Positions 62,083 to 64,000 of a stretch of DNA of 64,000 bases are shown here, one piece after another. A program made the position numbers and the translations under genes. Under the pieces are notes generated by a model. It was not told the origin of the DNA and searched no databases. It saw nothing but the letters and a program-made list of their open reading frames with translations. Location of the stretch: assembly GCF_002234675.1 (NCBI RefSeq), contig NC_019866.2, positions 24,426,955 through 24,490,954 of the forward strand, read 5' to 3'. The first letter of the stretch is position 1. Each line of letters opens with the position of its first letter. Origin of the DNA: Oryzias latipes (taxonomy: Eukaryota > Chordata > Actinopteri > Beloniformes > Adrianichthyidae).

Positions 62083-62658
62083 ATCTACATAAACCCTGCA
62101 GACTTTTTTTTCTAAGCCCATCAGACGAGTCTCTTATCACAAAACAGGCGCGCAGCTCATCAACGGCTCGCCGCCATCACAGGATGCTCATCCATTACAG
62201 TGTCTTCATCAGGACCGATGGGTCAGAGTGACCTTCACATCCAGAGAACCCAGCTCTCCCCCTCTGTGGGTCACGGTCTTCTCTCTGCTGCCAACCCACT
62301 TCTGAATTCAGCCTCAGAGGAACGACGACAAAGACGATTCTCCGTAGAGTTACGGGGAAAAGTCGTGTTTATGCTCACAGACGGAATTTGAAAACTTGAG
62401 GGTACTGATCCAAACTGCTACTCAATTATTGATATCTATGAAATGCAACAAAATAAAAAGTTTCCTATACACAACCATTATATATTTCTTAAGTTTATTT
62501 CATGAGGATTCATCTATTGTTAAATGTTTGTATTAGTATTTTAAATAGAAGAATATATTTTGCATTGCCTTTTTTCATATTGAACAAATGGATAAATATA
62601 GTTTGTGACTTATTGGTATTTATACTGAATTATATCATACAGTACATGGGATTGACGA

Positions 62659-62885
62659 ATAGATCCATGAATGTCTTTGTTTTCCTGGTCTGAGCTGGAA
62701 TCTGGATCAGAACTGGACGGATGGATGGATCTAAAACTGATGCTGATGAACTCCTCTGCAGAAACTATGTTCTAGAAAACGACACAGGTTTTTGGATTTT
62801 GTGTAAAAACATCGTCATCATAATTAAAAAAAACACTGGGAACACTTTGAAATAGAAGAAATAGATGATTGGAGTGGGACTTTAA
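62659..62885 (-). repeat. TTAA-MITE family 1, partial copy i
   Basis: Reverse orientation: CCTGGTCTGAGCTGGAATCT ... TCATCATAATTA ... ending GATTGGAGTGGGACTTTAA. It has a central deletion relative to copy c. Confidence 0.75.
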
Positions 62886-63184
62886 GAATTTTATTTTCAT
62901 ATACTGTACATATCTATGTCATGGTTTGGGTTTCTTTGCCTTAATTTTTGCTTCCTTTTTGTTTCTGTCATGTTTGATGTCTGCTTCCTGTTTTATTTTG
63001 AAAGGTTTCCTGTTATGTCATGGTTTTGAGTTTTACTTCCCTGGTCCCAATCTCTCCATGATCATGTTCACCTGTCATTTCCATGACGTCTTCTGCCATG
63101 TTTGTCTGTTTACCTGGTTAACCCACACAGTGAGTTTTGTTTCCCTGCTTAGCAGCGCCTTTTGTTTGAGAATAAACCCCTTAA

Positions 63185-63389
63185 CCCTTGTGCTATCTTA
63201 GATGACCCCACCCTTACATTGACGTGTTCTCCCTACCATCACAAAGGTGGATAAAGGAGGGAAGATTTCATGTAATCCATGGACACCAGTGAGGATCACA
63301 AATCATTGAAGAAAAAAGGTTCAGAGCACTGTCTAGTGGGTCTAGATGACCCAACTCCCAATGTTAAAGTGCCTAGGATAGCAACAGGG
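63185..63389 (+). mobile_element. TTAA-MITE family 2, copy d
   Basis: TTAA at 63181-63184, then CCCTTGTGCTATCTTAGATG and a right end GTGCCTAGGATAGCAACAGGG. It is nearly identical to copy a over its whole 205 bp. Confidence 0.85.
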
Positions 63390-63686
63390 TTACCCTGGCA
63401 CCAAGTGTCTCCCGTCTCTGCATTTTTGGTCCTTCATGTCCACCATGTACAAACGAAATTCAGCATGAAGTTGCATAAAAAAAAATGACCTTTCTGATCT
63501 GTTCCTGCAACAATGTTCATTCATTTATGTATGTATGGTTTACAAGTGACAGCTTTCATTATTTGTTTCATTTGAAATTTCATGTAAAAACAGCTGGTTG
63601 GGTTCCATTTCTTGTCAGAAATAAGAAGTTGGGAATGACCCCAAAAAAAACAGAAGCCACAGACGACAACCTTTCTTTACAAATTA

Positions 63687-64000
63687 CAGTGGGGCAAAAA
63701 AAAGTATCTAATCAGGCACCAATTGTGCAAGTCCTCCCACTTAAAAAGAAGAGAGAGGCCTGTAATTTTCATCAAAGGTATACCACAACTATCGGATTTT
63801 TGCTCACCGTTCTTGTGATCATTCTGACCCCATGGGGTGAGATCTTGCCCCAGATGGAGGGAGATTCTCAGTGATCTTGATTTCTTCACACCAAGCTGCT
63901 TACCTGTTGCAGATTCAGATTCCAGCCTGATGCAGGTCAACAATTTGGTTTCTGGTGACCTCAGACAGCTCTTTGGTCTTGGTCGTAATGGAGTGACTGT
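63687..64000 (-). mobile_element. Tc1-like transposon, truncated by window end
   Basis: After TA at 63685-63686 the end reads CAGTGGGGCAAAAAAAAGTA, then CACCAATTGTGCAAGTCCTC, a known fish Tc1 terminus. The inner part (GATTTCTTCACACCAAGCTG, AGCTCTTTGGTCTTGGTCGT) is antisense N-terminal transposase sequence, reading minus. It is diverged and carries an internal deletion around 63785-63840; the other end lies outside the window. Confidence 0.8.

Overview
The window is nuclear DNA from a teleost fish. The coding exons are short, with GT-AG introns. There are no bacterial-style operons. The sequence between exons is packed with fish-type repeats: Tc1 elements, a PIF/Harbinger relic, hAT elements, TTAA-flanked MITEs, a tRNA-derived SINE with (ATTC)n ends, and CA/AT/poly-C microsatellites. 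I cannot fix the species from sequence alone; a percomorph such as a medaka relative is only a guess.

Four protein-coding genes were assembled exon by exon, and the reading phase agrees at every junction used. From left to right: (1) the last coding exon of cbx1 (HP1-beta), + strand, 1323-1473; (2) nfe2l1 (CNC-bZIP factor NRF1/TCF11), - strand, six coding exons from 14333 down to 7407, 670 aa, with a likely noncoding first exon and CRE/E-box promoter around 15996-16400; (3) praf2 (PRA1-domain family member 2), - strand, three exons from 25833 down to 22355, 178 aa; (4) copz2 (coatomer zeta-2), + strand, nine core exons from 32122 to 45851, 178 aa, plus a candidate optional in-frame 33-nt microexon at 44772-44804. 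The order and orientation cbx1> <nfe2l1 ... copz2> match the human 17q21.32 block CBX1/NFE2L1/COPZ2 as I remember it. praf2 sits between nfe2l1 and copz2, which is not the human arrangement.

The right third (about 46-64 kb) has no gene I can name. It holds the copz2 3' end, many repeats, one orphan exon-like segment on the minus strand (57433-57511), and several repeat-free, regulatory-looking stretches (49390-49700, 57590-58210, 59834-60060) with homeodomain, SOX/octamer and TCF/LEF-like motifs. This suggests regulatory DNA of a gene lying beyond the window.

The most notable observations are the copz2 microexon; an nfe2l1 copy that keeps the ER anchor, the DDI2-type W-L site and the DSGLS degron but lacks the Neh2-like DIDLID/ETGE segment; a CNC/small-Maf-type element in the nfe2l1 promoter; a near-pristine Tc1 transposon (open 340-aa DD34E transposase, 200-bp IR/DR termini with two mismatches) inside copz2 intron 1, whose empty site can be read from a second copy of the host repeat; and two TTAA-flanked MITE families. 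There are no prokaryotic features, CRISPR arrays or rRNA.
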